NCBI RefSeq assembly: GCF_000741215.1
Contig: NZ_JGYX01000001.1
Span: 124,001 to 188,000 of the forward strand
Length of the DNA stretch: 64,000 nt
Direction: 5' to 3'
Source of the DNA: Bifidobacterium pullorum subsp. gallinarum
GTDB taxonomy: Bacteria > Actinomycetota > Actinomycetes > Actinomycetales > Bifidobacteriaceae
The notes beneath the pieces were generated by a model. It made no database searches. It was not told the DNA's origin and saw only the letters and a program-made list of their open reading frames with translations. This document shows positions 20,593-29,174 of the stretch, piece by piece; positions within the stretch are counted from its first letter, which is position 1; every line of letters starts with the position of its first letter. The position numbers and the translations under genes were made by a program.

Positions 20593-20615
20593 GCTCCCGC
20601 CCGCGGGAGCCTTTT
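20593..20615 (+). terminator. Terminator after pgk
   Basis: Stem GCTCCCG / CGGGAGC with a four-base loop, then CTTTT. It lies just before the ribosome site of tpiA, so partial read-through into tpiA is possible. Confidence 0.7.
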
Positions 20616-20631
20616 GGTATGAGGAGGACGA

Positions 20632-21426
20632 ATGACGCTGAACCGCATCCCGTTGGTGGCAGGCAACTGGAAGATGAACTTCGACCACCGCGAGGCCACG
20701 TATTTCGTGCAGAAGCTGGCATGGCTGCTGCGCGACGCGAAGTTCGACCATAAGCGCTGCGAGGTCGCGCTGTTCCCGTCGTTCACCTCCATCCGCAGCG
20801 TGCAGGTGCTGGTCGAGGCCGACCACCTGCGCATACGGTACGGCGCGCAGTCCGTATCGGTCACCTCGCAGGGGGCGTTCACCGGCGATGTCTCCGCGGA
20901 TATGCTCGCCCATCTGGGGTGCTCCTATGTCATCGTCGGCCATTCGGAACGCCGCAAGTACCATCCCGAGGACGATGCGAACATCGTCGATCAGGTCCGC
21001 GCCGTCCTGGCGGCGGGCATGCAGCCGATTCTGTGCGTGGGGGAGAGCTTCGAGGAGCGCCGGCAGGGCATCGAACTCGACTTCGCCGTCGGCCAGGTCA
21101 ACGACGTGACCCGCGACCTGTCGGACGAGGAGGCGTCCAAACTCATCGTGGCCTACGAACCGGTGTGGGCCATCGGCACCGGCATGGTGGCCACCCCGCA
21201 GTCGGCGCAGGACGCCGCCAGGGCCATCCGCGACCATATGCAGGCCCAGTTCGGGGCGGCGACGGCGCAATCCGTGCGCATCCTGTACGGCGGATCGGTG
21301 ACGTCGCATAACGCCGTGCAGCTGATCACCCAGCCGGATGTGGACGGGTTCCTGATCGGCGGCGCGTCCCTGGACCCCGAGGAGCTGGCGCTTATCGCCC
21401 GGCTGACCGTCAAAACCGCGCGATAG
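20632..21426 (+). CDS. tpiA: Triosephosphate isomerase
   Basis: 264 residues; it interconverts dihydroxyacetone phosphate and glyceraldehyde 3-phosphate. Catalytic residues are visible: Asn/Lys in AGNWKMN (10-16), His in VGHSERR (about 103), Glu in AYEPVWAIGTG (about 175) and the phosphate loop LYGGSV. The ATG follows GAGGAGGACGA. secG begins 94 bases downstream on the same strand. Confidence 0.98.
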   Translation: MTLNRIPLVAGNWKMNFDHREATYFVQKLAWLLRDAKFDHKRCEVALFPSFTSIRSVQVLVEADHLRIRYGAQSVSVTSQGAFTGDVSADMLAHLGCSYVIVGHSERRKYHPEDDANIVDQVRAVLAAGMQPILCVGESFEERRQGIELDFAVGQVNDVTRDLSDEEASKLIVAYEPVWAIGTGMVATPQSAQDAARAIRDHMQAQFGAATAQSVRILYGGSVTSHNAVQLITQPDVDGFLIGGASLDPEELALIARLTVKTAR

Positions 21427-21520
21427 CGACACACACAACCGTTGACGCGAAGAAAACCCCGCATTCTCACAGGGTAGGGGTATTCTAGTTGGCAGTGTCT
21501 TACGAACTGGAGGTTCACCT

Positions 21521-21778
21521 GTGAACGCTTGGGAAGTTGTCGAGCTTGTTATGCAGATTGTTCTGGTCCTGCTCAGCGTGCTGCTCACGCTGCTCATCCT
21601 CATGCACCGAGGCAAGGGCGGCGGCCTGTCCGATATGTTCGGCGGCGGCCTGACCCAGAACGCGGGCACCTCCGGCGTGGCGGAGAAGAACCTGAACCGC
21701 TGGACCGTCATCATCGCGCTGCTGTGGGTGGCCATCGTCATCGCGCTCGGCCTGATGACCAAGTTCGGCGTGATCTGA
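21521..21778 (+). CDS. secG: Preprotein translocase subunit SecG
   Basis: 85 residues and two TM helices (about 6-26 and 61-81) joined by the family loop HRGKGGGLSDMFGGG. It assists SecYE/SecA protein export. The GTG at 21521 follows CTGGAGG. The place after pgk-tpiA is the standard actinobacterial position. A strong terminator follows. Confidence 0.96.
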   Translation: MNAWEVVELVMQIVLVLLSVLLTLLILMHRGKGGGLSDMFGGGLTQNAGTSGVAEKNLNRWTVIIALLWVAIVIALGLMTKFGVI

Positions 21779-21797
21779 TTGGACGGATATCGTTGAA

Positions 21798-21829
21798 AAC
21801 CCATGATGCCACGGCATCGTGGGTTTTTT
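21798..21829 (+). terminator. Terminator after secG
   Basis: Stem AACCCATGATGCC / GGCATCGTGGGTT (one G-T pair) running into TTTTTT. Confidence 0.9.
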
Positions 21830-21862
21830 CATGTTTCGGAGACGATGGAGGGAAGGACTCGT

Positions 21863-22819
21863 ATGGTCACGATGAATCGGAACAAGGTGGTTGTGGTCGG
21901 CGCCGGCACCGTGGGGTCCACGGTCGCGTTCGGCCTGGTCAGCCACGGCCTGTGCAACGAGGTGGTGCTGATCGACCCGAATCGGACGCGGGCGATGGGG
22001 GAGAGCCACGATCTGGATGACGGCAGCGAGTTCTTCGACCGTCATGTCAACGTGCATGTCGGCGATTACGCCGATTGTGCGAACGCCGACATCGTGGTCG
22101 TCACCGCGGGGCGGCGCCCGCCGCAAGGGTCGAACCGGCTGCAGGAACTCGGGTTCACCGTCGGCATCGTCGGACAGATCGTGGACGACGTCATGGCCTC
22201 CGGGTTCGACGGCGTGCTCGTGATGGTGTCCAACCCCGTCGACGTCATGGCCTGGTATGCCTGGAAGCGCAGCGGACTGCCCCGTTCGCAGGTGCTCGGC
22301 ACCGGCACCGCCCTGGACACCTCGCGTCTGAAGACGATCATCGGCGAGGAGACCGGACTGGATCCGCGCAACGTGGGAGGCTTCGTGATGGGCGAACACG
22401 GCGATTCCCAGTTCGTCCCGTGGTCCACGGTGTCGATCGGCGGCAAGCCGTTCGCACGATTCCTGTCCGACAACCAGGACCGTTTCTCGTCCGTATCGCT
22501 CGACGACCTCGAACGCAAGACCCGCGACCGCGGCAACGCGATCAAGGACGCCAAGGGCGGCACGAACTACGGCATCGCCTCCACAGTGGCCGGCATCGTG
22601 CAGACGATCCTGTGGGACGAACGGCGCATCGTTCCCGTGTCCACGCTGCTGGACGGCGAATACGGCGAGCATGACGTGTTCCTCGGCGTGCCCACCGAAC
22701 TGCGCGCCAACGGCGCCAACGAGATCGTCGAACTCGATCTGACCGCGCAGGAACGCGAACGGCTGCACCACTCCGCCCAGATCGTACGGACGTACTGCAG
22801 CGGCCTGCTCACGCACTGA
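21863..22819 (+). CDS. ldh: L-lactate dehydrogenase
   Basis: 318 residues; it reduces pyruvate to L-lactate with NADH, the end step of the bifid shunt. The Rossmann motif GAGTVGS lies at about 14, SNPVDV in the middle, the catalytic His in GEHGDSQF at about 177, and substrate residues in the DTSRL region. The ATG at 21863 has GGAGGGAAGGA upstream; an upstream in-frame ATG at 21803 falls inside the secG terminator and is rejected. It is probably co-transcribed with the HAD gene 38 bases downstream. Confidence 0.95.
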   Translation: MVTMNRNKVVVVGAGTVGSTVAFGLVSHGLCNEVVLIDPNRTRAMGESHDLDDGSEFFDRHVNVHVGDYADCANADIVVVTAGRRPPQGSNRLQELGFTVGIVGQIVDDVMASGFDGVLVMVSNPVDVMAWYAWKRSGLPRSQVLGTGTALDTSRLKTIIGEETGLDPRNVGGFVMGEHGDSQFVPWSTVSIGGKPFARFLSDNQDRFSSVSLDDLERKTRDRGNAIKDAKGGTNYGIASTVAGIVQTILWDERRIVPVSTLLDGEYGEHDVFLGVPTELRANGANEIVELDLTAQERERLHHSAQIVRTYCSGLLTH

Positions 22820-22857
22820 ACGGACCCGCACACCCATCGACGAGGAGGCCTCCCACC

Positions 22858-23694
22858 ATGACCGCATCCCTGCCCCGCATGATCGTCGCCGATCTGGACG
22901 GCACGCTGCTGCATGATGCCGACACGTTCGAGGGACGGTTCATCACCCGCCGCTCCATCGATGCGATCCACCGGCTGCACGACCGTGGGTTCATCTTCGC
23001 CATCGCCACCGCACGTCCGGTCAGCACCGGCTACGAGTTCGTCGAGAAGCTGCCGGTGGACGCCTGCGTCTACCTGAACGGCGCGCTGATCGACCTGTCG
23101 CCGGACCGCTCCGACTATGACATGCTGACCAGCGGCGTGCTCCCGCAGGACGGACACCTGCTGAAGATCGGGTTCCCCTCCGAACGCGCCGTTCAGGTCT
23201 GCCGGTATCTGCTCGAGGCGATGCCGGGGCTCAAGGTGGGCATCGTGATGGATGACATCAGGTATGTGAACTGGGATATCAGCGAGATGTGGAAATCCCA
23301 GCAGTTCGTGATCACGGATTTCTCCGACGTGCCGCCGGGGATCGCCGACAAGATCATCGCCGTGCCCCGCCCGGATCAGTGGGATACGCTGCGCGGACTG
23401 GTCCCGCCGGACTTTGAACTCAGCGTGAGCGAGAACACGTTGGCCATGCTGATGAATCCGCTGGCGAACAAGAAGCAGGCGCTGCGCACGCTGTGCGCCC
23501 GCATGGAGGTGCCGTTGGGGTCCACGGTGTCGTTCGGCGACGACCTCATCGACATCGCCATGCTGCGCGAGTCCGGTACGGGCGTGGCCGTGGCCAACGC
23601 CAATCCCCAGGTGCTGGCTGTGGCCGACGAGATCTGTCCCTCGAACAACGAGGACGGCGTGGCGCAGTGGCTGGAACGGCTGCTGGGGGAGTGA
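22858..23694 (+). CDS. Cof-type HAD hydrolase
   Basis: 278 residues. HAD motif I is DLDGTL (13-18), motif II lies in ATARPVS, and motif IV is GDDLIDIAML (about 225). A C2-type cap domain sits between, as in Cof/YidA sugar-phosphate phosphatases. The ATG follows CGAGGAGG. It follows ldh directly, but the substrate cannot be predicted. Confidence 0.9.
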   Translation: MTASLPRMIVADLDGTLLHDADTFEGRFITRRSIDAIHRLHDRGFIFAIATARPVSTGYEFVEKLPVDACVYLNGALIDLSPDRSDYDMLTSGVLPQDGHLLKIGFPSERAVQVCRYLLEAMPGLKVGIVMDDIRYVNWDISEMWKSQQFVITDFSDVPPGIADKIIAVPRPDQWDTLRGLVPPDFELSVSENTLAMLMNPLANKKQALRTLCARMEVPLGSTVSFGDDLIDIAMLRESGTGVAVANANPQVLAVADEICPSNNEDGVAQWLERLLGE

Positions 23695-23720
23695 ACCGGT
23701 CAGGCACCACGCTTCCGCAT

Positions 23721-23854
23721 ATTGAACTCTCACCATTGCGAATTGAACTTCTGTCCGGCGATTTCAGTACAGTATTGAACCGGTAAGAACAACCATTGAA
23801 CCGGATCGGAGCGCAGCTATGGATCGTACGTCGGTATTCGCGGCACGATTGAAC
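23721..23854 (+). promoter_or_regulatory. Five ATTGAAC direct repeats in helical phase
   Basis: ATTGAAC occurs at 23721, 23742, 23774, 23795 and 23848, the last inside the gene. Spacings are 21, 32, 21 and 53 bases, all near multiples of 10.6, so the sites face one side of the helix. A regulatory array in front of the HTH-aminotransferase is likely; autoregulation is a guess. Confidence 0.5.
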
Positions 23855-25327
23855 TCGGCGATGCAGACGCACGGATTCAAGCAGATCGACATCGTCCACC
23901 GCGCCGAAGAGAGTGGCGTGAAGCTCGGCAAAAGCCATATCAGCCAGTATGTCAGTGGAAAGACCATGCCACGCCCCGATATCGTCCGGTTCCTTGCAGC
24001 CACGCTGCAGGTCGATGAACGGTGGCTGCGCGGCGAGGACACCGCTCTGCCGCAACAGCCATCACCCGGCACCGCCGCCCCCTCCATCGACGGCCCATCG
24101 AAAGGAAAGCCCATGCGCAGGTTCCCCAAATCATCCAAGCTCGACAACGTGCTCTATGACGTCCGCGGCCCCGTGGTGGACGAGGCCGCGCGCATGGAGA
24201 CCGACGGCACCAGCGTGCTGAAGCTGAACATCGGCAACCCGGCGCCGTTCGGATTCCGCACCCCCGACGAGGTCGTGTACGACATGCGCCAGCAGCTCAC
24301 CGACTGCGAGGGCTACTCGCCGGCCAAGGGCCTGTTCTCGGCCCGCAAGGCGATCATGCAGTACGCCCAGCTCAAGGGGCTGCCGAATGTGACGATCGAC
24401 GACATCTACACCGGCAACGGCGTTTCCGAACTGATCAACCTGTCGATGTCCGCGCTGCTCGACACCGGCGACGAGGTGCTGGTGCCCTCGCCGGACTATC
24501 CACTGTGGACGGCCTGCGTGAACCTGGCCGGCGGCACCGCCGTGCACTACGTATGCGACGAGCAGTCCGAATGGTATCCGGATATGGACGACATGCGCGC
24601 CAAGATCACCGACCGGACCAAGGCCATCGTCATCATCAATCCGAACAATCCGACCGGTGCGCTCTACCCGCGCGAGGTGCTGCAGCAGATCGTCGATATC
24701 GCGCGCGAGCATCAGCTCATCATCTTCTCCGATGAGATCTACGACCGCCTGGTCATGGACGGGCTTGAGCACATCTCCATCGCGTCGATGGCGCCGGACC
24801 TGTTCTGCGTCACGTTCTCCGGGCTGTCGAAGTCGCATATGATTGCCGGCTTCCGCATCGGCTGGATGGTCCTGAGCGGCAACAAGCGGATCGCCGAGGA
24901 CTACATCGAGGGCCTCAACATGCTCTCCAATATGCGCCTGTGCTCGAATGTGCCGGCGCAGTCGATCGTGCAGACCGCGCTCGGCGGGCATCAGAGCGTC
25001 AATGATTACATCGTGCCCGGAGGTCGCATCTACGAACAGCGCGAATACATCACCGAAGCGCTGAACTCGATTCCGGGCATCACCGCCGTCAAGCCGAAGG
25101 CGGCGTTCTACATCTTCCCGAAGATCGACGTCAAGCGGTTCAACATCACCAACGACGAGCAGTTCGCGTTGGACCTGCTGCGGGAGAAGAAGCTGCTGGT
25201 GGTGCACGGCGGCGGGTTCAACTGGCATGAGCCGGATCACTTCCGCGTGGTCTACCTGCCGCGCATCGAGGTCCTCAAGGACGCCGTGGACCGCATGACC
25301 GACTTCTTCGGCCATTACCGGCAGTAG
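23819..25327 (+). CDS. AlaT-like aminotransferase with N-terminal HTH domain
   Basis: 502 residues. Residues 1-75 form an XRE-type HTH (FKQIDIVHRAEESG...LGKSHISQYVSGKTMPRPDIVRFLAATL). A Pro/Ser-rich linker (about 78-98) leads to a complete class I PLP-dependent aminotransferase (about 100-502). PLP features are NPNNPTGALYP, the SDEIYDRL Asp and the Schiff-base Lys in FSGLSKSHMIAGFRIGW. The C-terminal part carries FRVVYLPR with the substrate Arg. The catalytic part resembles AlaA/AlaT alanine transaminases. The fusion suggests a metabolite-responsive regulator or a self-regulating enzyme. An internal ATG at about residue 99 could give an enzyme-only product, but no clear ribosome site decides this. 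Confidence 0.9.
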   Translation: MDRTSVFAARLNSAMQTHGFKQIDIVHRAEESGVKLGKSHISQYVSGKTMPRPDIVRFLAATLQVDERWLRGEDTALPQQPSPGTAAPSIDGPSKGKPMRRFPKSSKLDNVLYDVRGPVVDEAARMETDGTSVLKLNIGNPAPFGFRTPDEVVYDMRQQLTDCEGYSPAKGLFSARKAIMQYAQLKGLPNVTIDDIYTGNGVSELINLSMSALLDTGDEVLVPSPDYPLWTACVNLAGGTAVHYVCDEQSEWYPDMDDMRAKITDRTKAIVIINPNNPTGALYPREVLQQIVDIAREHQLIIFSDEIYDRLVMDGLEHISIASMAPDLFCVTFSGLSKSHMIAGFRIGWMVLSGNKRIAEDYIEGLNMLSNMRLCSNVPAQSIVQTALGGHQSVNDYIVPGGRIYEQREYITEALNSIPGITAVKPKAAFYIFPKIDVKRFNITNDEQFALDLLREKKLLVVHGGGFNWHEPDHFRVVYLPRIEVLKDAVDRMTDFFGHYRQ

Positions 25328-25445
25328 GGGCCGATTCACGGTTTCCGCACCGGCCGAGTTGTGAATTGAGATTGTTCCGTTTTCACACAATTCCGCACAT
25401 GCGTGTCATTGGAATACCAGTGATTCGCCGGTGAAACGCACAAAA

Positions 25446-25488
25446 GCCGGATTCACGGTTTCGTAAAGGCCAAAACCGTGAATCCGGC
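25446..25488. terminator. 16-bp inverted repeat, probable terminator
   Basis: Arms GCCGGATTCACGGTTT (25446-25461) and its exact complement (25473-25488) with an 11-base loop. It sits between the convergent aminotransferase and tal genes. GATTCACGGTTT also occurs unpaired at 25333-25344. Confidence 0.65.
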
Positions 25489-25500
25489 CTCCATATGACT

Positions 25501-25530
25501 GAGGGGACGGTCCCGAAGGACCGCCCCCTC
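25501..25530. terminator. Hairpin at the 3' side of tal
   Basis: GAGGGG-AC-GGTCC-CGAA-GGACC-GC-CCCCTC, a strong stem with an internal loop, 17 bases past the tal stop on the minus strand. There is no T-run. Confidence 0.65.
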
Positions 25531-25546
25531 ATGCTCTATGCGTCAA

Positions 25547-26650
25547 TCAGCCGTTGACGCGGTCGATGCCGGACTGCACGTCGGCGATGACCGTATCCCA
25601 GGACTTGATGAAGGAGGCGACGCCGTCAGCCTCGAGCTTGTCGGTGACATCCTTGATGTTGATGCCCAGCTCGGCGAGCTTGTCCATCACGGCGTGGCTC
25701 TCCTCGTAGGTGCCCTCGATGCTCGGGGCGCCGTTGCCGTGGTCGGCCAGCGCGTTCAGGGTCTTCTCCGGCATGGTGTTGACGACGAACGGAGCGACCA
25801 GCTCGTCCACGTACTTGCAGTCGGAGTAGGCGGCGTTCTTGGTGCCGGTGGAGGCCCACAGCGGACGCTGCTTCTTGGCGCCCTTGGCTTCGAGGGCGGC
25901 CCAGCGCGGATCCTCGGCGAACTTCTTCTCGAACAGCTCGTAGGCCAGACGGGCGTTGGCCACGGCGGCCTTGCCTTCCAGGGCCTTAGCCTCGTCGGTG
26001 CCGATCTCCTCAAGCAGCTTGTCGACCGCGGTATCCACGCGGGAGACGAAGAAGGAGGCGACGGAGCCGATGTGCTTGAGGTCGTGGCCATTGGCGTCAG
26101 CCTGGGCGATGCCCTCGATGAAGGCGTCGATGACCTGCTCGTAACGCTCGAGCGAGAAGATCAGGGTGACGTTCACGGAGATGCCCTTGGCCAGGGTGGC
26201 GGTGATGGCCGGCAGGCCCTCGAGGGTGGCGGGGATCTTGATCATGGCGTTCGGACGGTTGACCTTCTCCCACAGCTCCACGGCCTGCTGCTCGGTGGCT
26301 TCGGTCTCATGGGCCAGACGCGGATCGACCTCGATGGAGACGCGGCCATCGACGAAGTCGGTCTTCTCGGCGATCTCACGGAAGATGTCGGTCGCGTTGC
26401 GCACGTCGGTGGTGGTCAGCTCGCGGATGGCGGTCTCCACGTCGACCTTGCCGAGCTCCTTGAGCTGGGCGTCGTACGGGCCGACCTGGCTCAGGGCCTT
26501 CTGGAAGATGGACGGGTTGGTGGTGACACCGACCACGTTCTTCTCGGCGATGAGCTCCTGCAGGCTGCCGGACTCGATGCGGGTGCGGGACAGATCGTCC
26601 AGCCAGATCGAGACGCCGGAGTCGGACGTACGCTGCGTTGCTTCAGTCAT
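25547..26650 (-). CDS. tal: Transaldolase
   Basis: 367 residues, the longer actinobacterial class. It moves a dihydroxyacetone unit between sugar phosphates in the pentose-phosphate part of the bifid shunt. Motifs are VTTNPSIFQKAL (about 33), RVSIEVDPRLA, the Schiff-base Lys in PNAMIKIPAT (about 142) and NVTLIFSLERY. The ATG at 26650 has AAAGGAG upstream; the frame to 26728 lacks one. It lies downstream of tkt on the same strand, 142 bases apart, the usual bifidobacterial pair. Confidence 0.97.
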   Translation of the reverse strand: MTEATQRTSDSGVSIWLDDLSRTRIESGSLQELIAEKNVVGVTTNPSIFQKALSQVGPYDAQLKELGKVDVETAIRELTTTDVRNATDIFREIAEKTDFVDGRVSIEVDPRLAHETEATEQQAVELWEKVNRPNAMIKIPATLEGLPAITATLAKGISVNVTLIFSLERYEQVIDAFIEGIAQADANGHDLKHIGSVASFFVSRVDTAVDKLLEEIGTDEAKALEGKAAVANARLAYELFEKKFAEDPRWAALEAKGAKKQRPLWASTGTKNAAYSDCKYVDELVAPFVVNTMPEKTLNALADHGNGAPSIEGTYEESHAVMDKLAELGINIKDVTDKLEADGVASFIKSWDTVIADVQSGIDRVNG

Positions 26651-26792
26651 TTGTTGTTCTCCTTTTGATTCCGATATGGAACAAATCCATGATGCCGTGC
26701 CGCCGGAATGGAGGTCATTCGTCGACACCGTTCCGGCGGCCGGGTTATTCAGTTATCGATGGGGGAGTCCGGTCGTACGACCGGCCCATGAC

Positions 26793-28889
26793 TCACTTGG
26801 CTTCGTCGATGGAGGCCTTGGCGGCTTCGACCACGTGCTCGGCGGTGATGCCGAGGTCGATCATGTTCTGCGCGCCGTCGCCCTGCAGACCGAACTGCTC
26901 GATCGAGACGGGCTTGCCGTAGGCGCCGAGGTACTTGTACCACGGCATGGCCAGACCGGCCTCGACGGAGACGCGGGCCTTGACGGAAGCCGGCAGCACG
27001 GACTCCTTGTATTCGGCGTCCTGCTCCTCGAACCATTCCATCGAGACCATGGAGACGACGCGGGCCTTGATACCCTCGTCGGCCAGGGTCTTGGCGGCAG
27101 CCACGGCCCACTGGACCTCGGAGCCGGAAGCCATGATGATCACGTCCGGGGTGCCCTCGGTGTCGACGAGCACGTAGGCGCCCTTCTTCACGCCGTCCTT
27201 GGCCTTCTCGGCGGTCTCGGCGAGGGTCGGCACGCCCTGGCGGGTCAGGATCATGGCGGTCGGGTAGGTGTTCTCCTTCTCGAAGAACGCGCGATAGGCC
27301 TCGGCGGTCTCCCACTGGTCGGCCGGACGGACGACCTCGAACTGCGGGATGGCGCGGAAGGAGGCCAGGTGCTCGATCGGCTGGTGGGTCGGGCCGTCCT
27401 CGCCGAGGGCTACGGAGTCGTGGGTCCACACGTAGAGGTTCGGGACCTCCATCAGCGCGGCCAGACGGCAGGCGGCACGCTCATAGTCGGCGAACTGGAA
27501 GAAGGTGCCGTTGAACACGCGGGTGTCGGAGCCGAGCAGGATGCCGTTGGTGATGGCGCCCATCGCGAACTCGCGGACGCCGAAGTGCAGCTGACGGCCA
27601 TAGATCGAGCAGTTCGGATGCTGGGTGGTGGCGAACTCCTCCGGTGAGAAGGACGCGGCGCCCTTGATGTCGGTGTTGTTCGAGCCGCCCAGATCGGCGG
27701 AGCCGCCCCACAGTTCGGGCATGACGGCGGCCAGCGCGTTGAGCACGGCGCCGGAGGCCTTACGGGTGGCGACCTTGGCGCCGACCTCATAGCCGGCCTC
27801 CAGATCGTCGATGGCCTTGTCGAAGTCCTCGGGCAGCTTGCCGGCGTGGATGCGCTCGTACAGGGCGGCCTTGTCCGGGTTGGCGGCGGCCCACTTGGCG
27901 AAGGCCTCGTCCCACTCGGCGTGGGCCTTCAGACCGCGCTCGGCGACCTTGCGGGCGTTGGCCAGGGCCTCTTCGTCAACCGGGAAGTCGACGTCCGGAT
28001 CGAAGCCCAGCGTTTCCTTCAGGCCGCGGACGGCGTCGACGCCGAGGGCGGAGCCGTGCGAGGACGGATCGTTGGTCTTGCCCGGGGTCGGCCACGCGAT
28101 GAGGGTGTCGACCTTGATGAACTTCGGGCGGTCGGTGACCTGCTCGGCCTTCTCGAGGACCTTGGTCAGGCCTTCGATGTCCTCCTTGTAGGAGCCATCG
28201 GGCTGGATGAAGCTGATCTCATCGGTGTACCAGCCATAGGCCTCGTAACGCTTGAGGATGTCCTCGGCGAAGGCGATCTTGGTCTCGCCCTCGATCTGGA
28301 TGTGGTTGGCGTCGAAGATCACGGTCAGGTTGCCGAGCTTCTGGTTGCCGGCGAGCGAGCAGGCCTCGGAGGAGACGCCTTCCTCAACATCGCCTTCGCC
28401 GCAGATGACCCACACCTTGTGGTCGAACGGCGAGGTGCCCTCGGGGGCGTCCGGATCCAGCAGGCCGCGCTCGAAGCGCTGGCCATAGGCGAAGCCGACG
28501 GCGGAGGCCAGGCCCTGGCCCAGCGGGCCGGTGGTCATCTCGATGCCCGGGGTCAGGCCGACTTCGGGATGGCCCGGGGTGCGGGTGTCCTTGCCGCCGC
28601 GGAAGTTCTTGAGGTCGTCCAGGGTCACGCCGTAGCCGGAGAAGTACAGCTGCACGTACTGGGTCAGCGAGGCATGGCCGCCGGAGAGGATGAAACGATC
28701 GCGGCCGGCCCACTTCGGGTCGTTCGGATCGTGCTTGATGAAGCGCTGATAAAGGGTGTAGGCGATCGGAGCCAGCGACACCGGGGAACCGGGATGGCCG
28801 TGACCGGCCTTCTGAACGGCGTCCGCAGAGAGCACCTTCGCCATCTTGATGGCGCGCTCGTCCAATTCAGACCACGTGTTATCGGTCAT
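26793..28889 (-). CDS. tkt: Transketolase
   Basis: 698 residues. It is the thiamine-diphosphate enzyme transferring two-carbon units between sugar phosphates, essential for feeding pentose phosphate to phosphoketolase. The N-domain has GHPGSPVSLAP (about 32) and the ThDP motif GEGDVEEG followed by NHIQIEGET. The Pyr domain has GVREFAMGAITNG, with DSVALGEDGPTHQPIEHL near 480. The C-domain follows. The ATG at 28889 has GGAAGGAAAG upstream. tal follows on the same strand. Confidence 0.98.
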   Translation of the reverse strand: MTDNTWSELDERAIKMAKVLSADAVQKAGHGHPGSPVSLAPIAYTLYQRFIKHDPNDPKWAGRDRFILSGGHASLTQYVQLYFSGYGVTLDDLKNFRGGKDTRTPGHPEVGLTPGIEMTTGPLGQGLASAVGFAYGQRFERGLLDPDAPEGTSPFDHKVWVICGEGDVEEGVSSEACSLAGNQKLGNLTVIFDANHIQIEGETKIAFAEDILKRYEAYGWYTDEISFIQPDGSYKEDIEGLTKVLEKAEQVTDRPKFIKVDTLIAWPTPGKTNDPSSHGSALGVDAVRGLKETLGFDPDVDFPVDEEALANARKVAERGLKAHAEWDEAFAKWAAANPDKAALYERIHAGKLPEDFDKAIDDLEAGYEVGAKVATRKASGAVLNALAAVMPELWGGSADLGGSNNTDIKGAASFSPEEFATTQHPNCSIYGRQLHFGVREFAMGAITNGILLGSDTRVFNGTFFQFADYERAACRLAALMEVPNLYVWTHDSVALGEDGPTHQPIEHLASFRAIPQFEVVRPADQWETAEAYRAFFEKENTYPTAMILTRQGVPTLAETAEKAKDGVKKGAYVLVDTEGTPDVIIMASGSEVQWAVAAAKTLADEGIKARVVSMVSMEWFEEQDAEYKESVLPASVKARVSVEAGLAMPWYKYLGAYGKPVSIEQFGLQGDGAQNMIDLGITAEHVVEAAKASIDEAK

Positions 28890-29076
28890 AGATTCTACTT
28901 TCCTTCCAATACGTCGAACGCCACGCCTTCGGCTTGTGCCGGGCCATGAACGTCCTCACATTGCTCTTACATCCTAACTTTCAAGACCGACCTGACAAGG
29001 CATTGTTCGCGTGTTTTCGGCCATTTCGCGATGTTAACGCTCACAATTCAGCTGCCGTTCACCGGCGACGAACGGA

Positions 29077-29103
29077 TTAGCACTCCGACGCATGGACTGC
29101 TAA
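29077..29103. promoter_or_regulatory. CIRCE operator
   Basis: TTAGCACTC-N9-GACTGCTAA matches the consensus TTAGCACTC-N9-GAGTGCTAA with one change in the right arm. It lies 71 bases before hrcA and touches a TACAAT -10-like hexamer at 29104-29109. HrcA would bind here and repress hrcA-dnaJ. Confidence 0.9.
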
Positions 29104-29174
29104 TACAATGGGGAATGATCGAACACTCAGCCCAACACGCGGGACACGCCCGATACGGCACAAGGAGGCACGGG

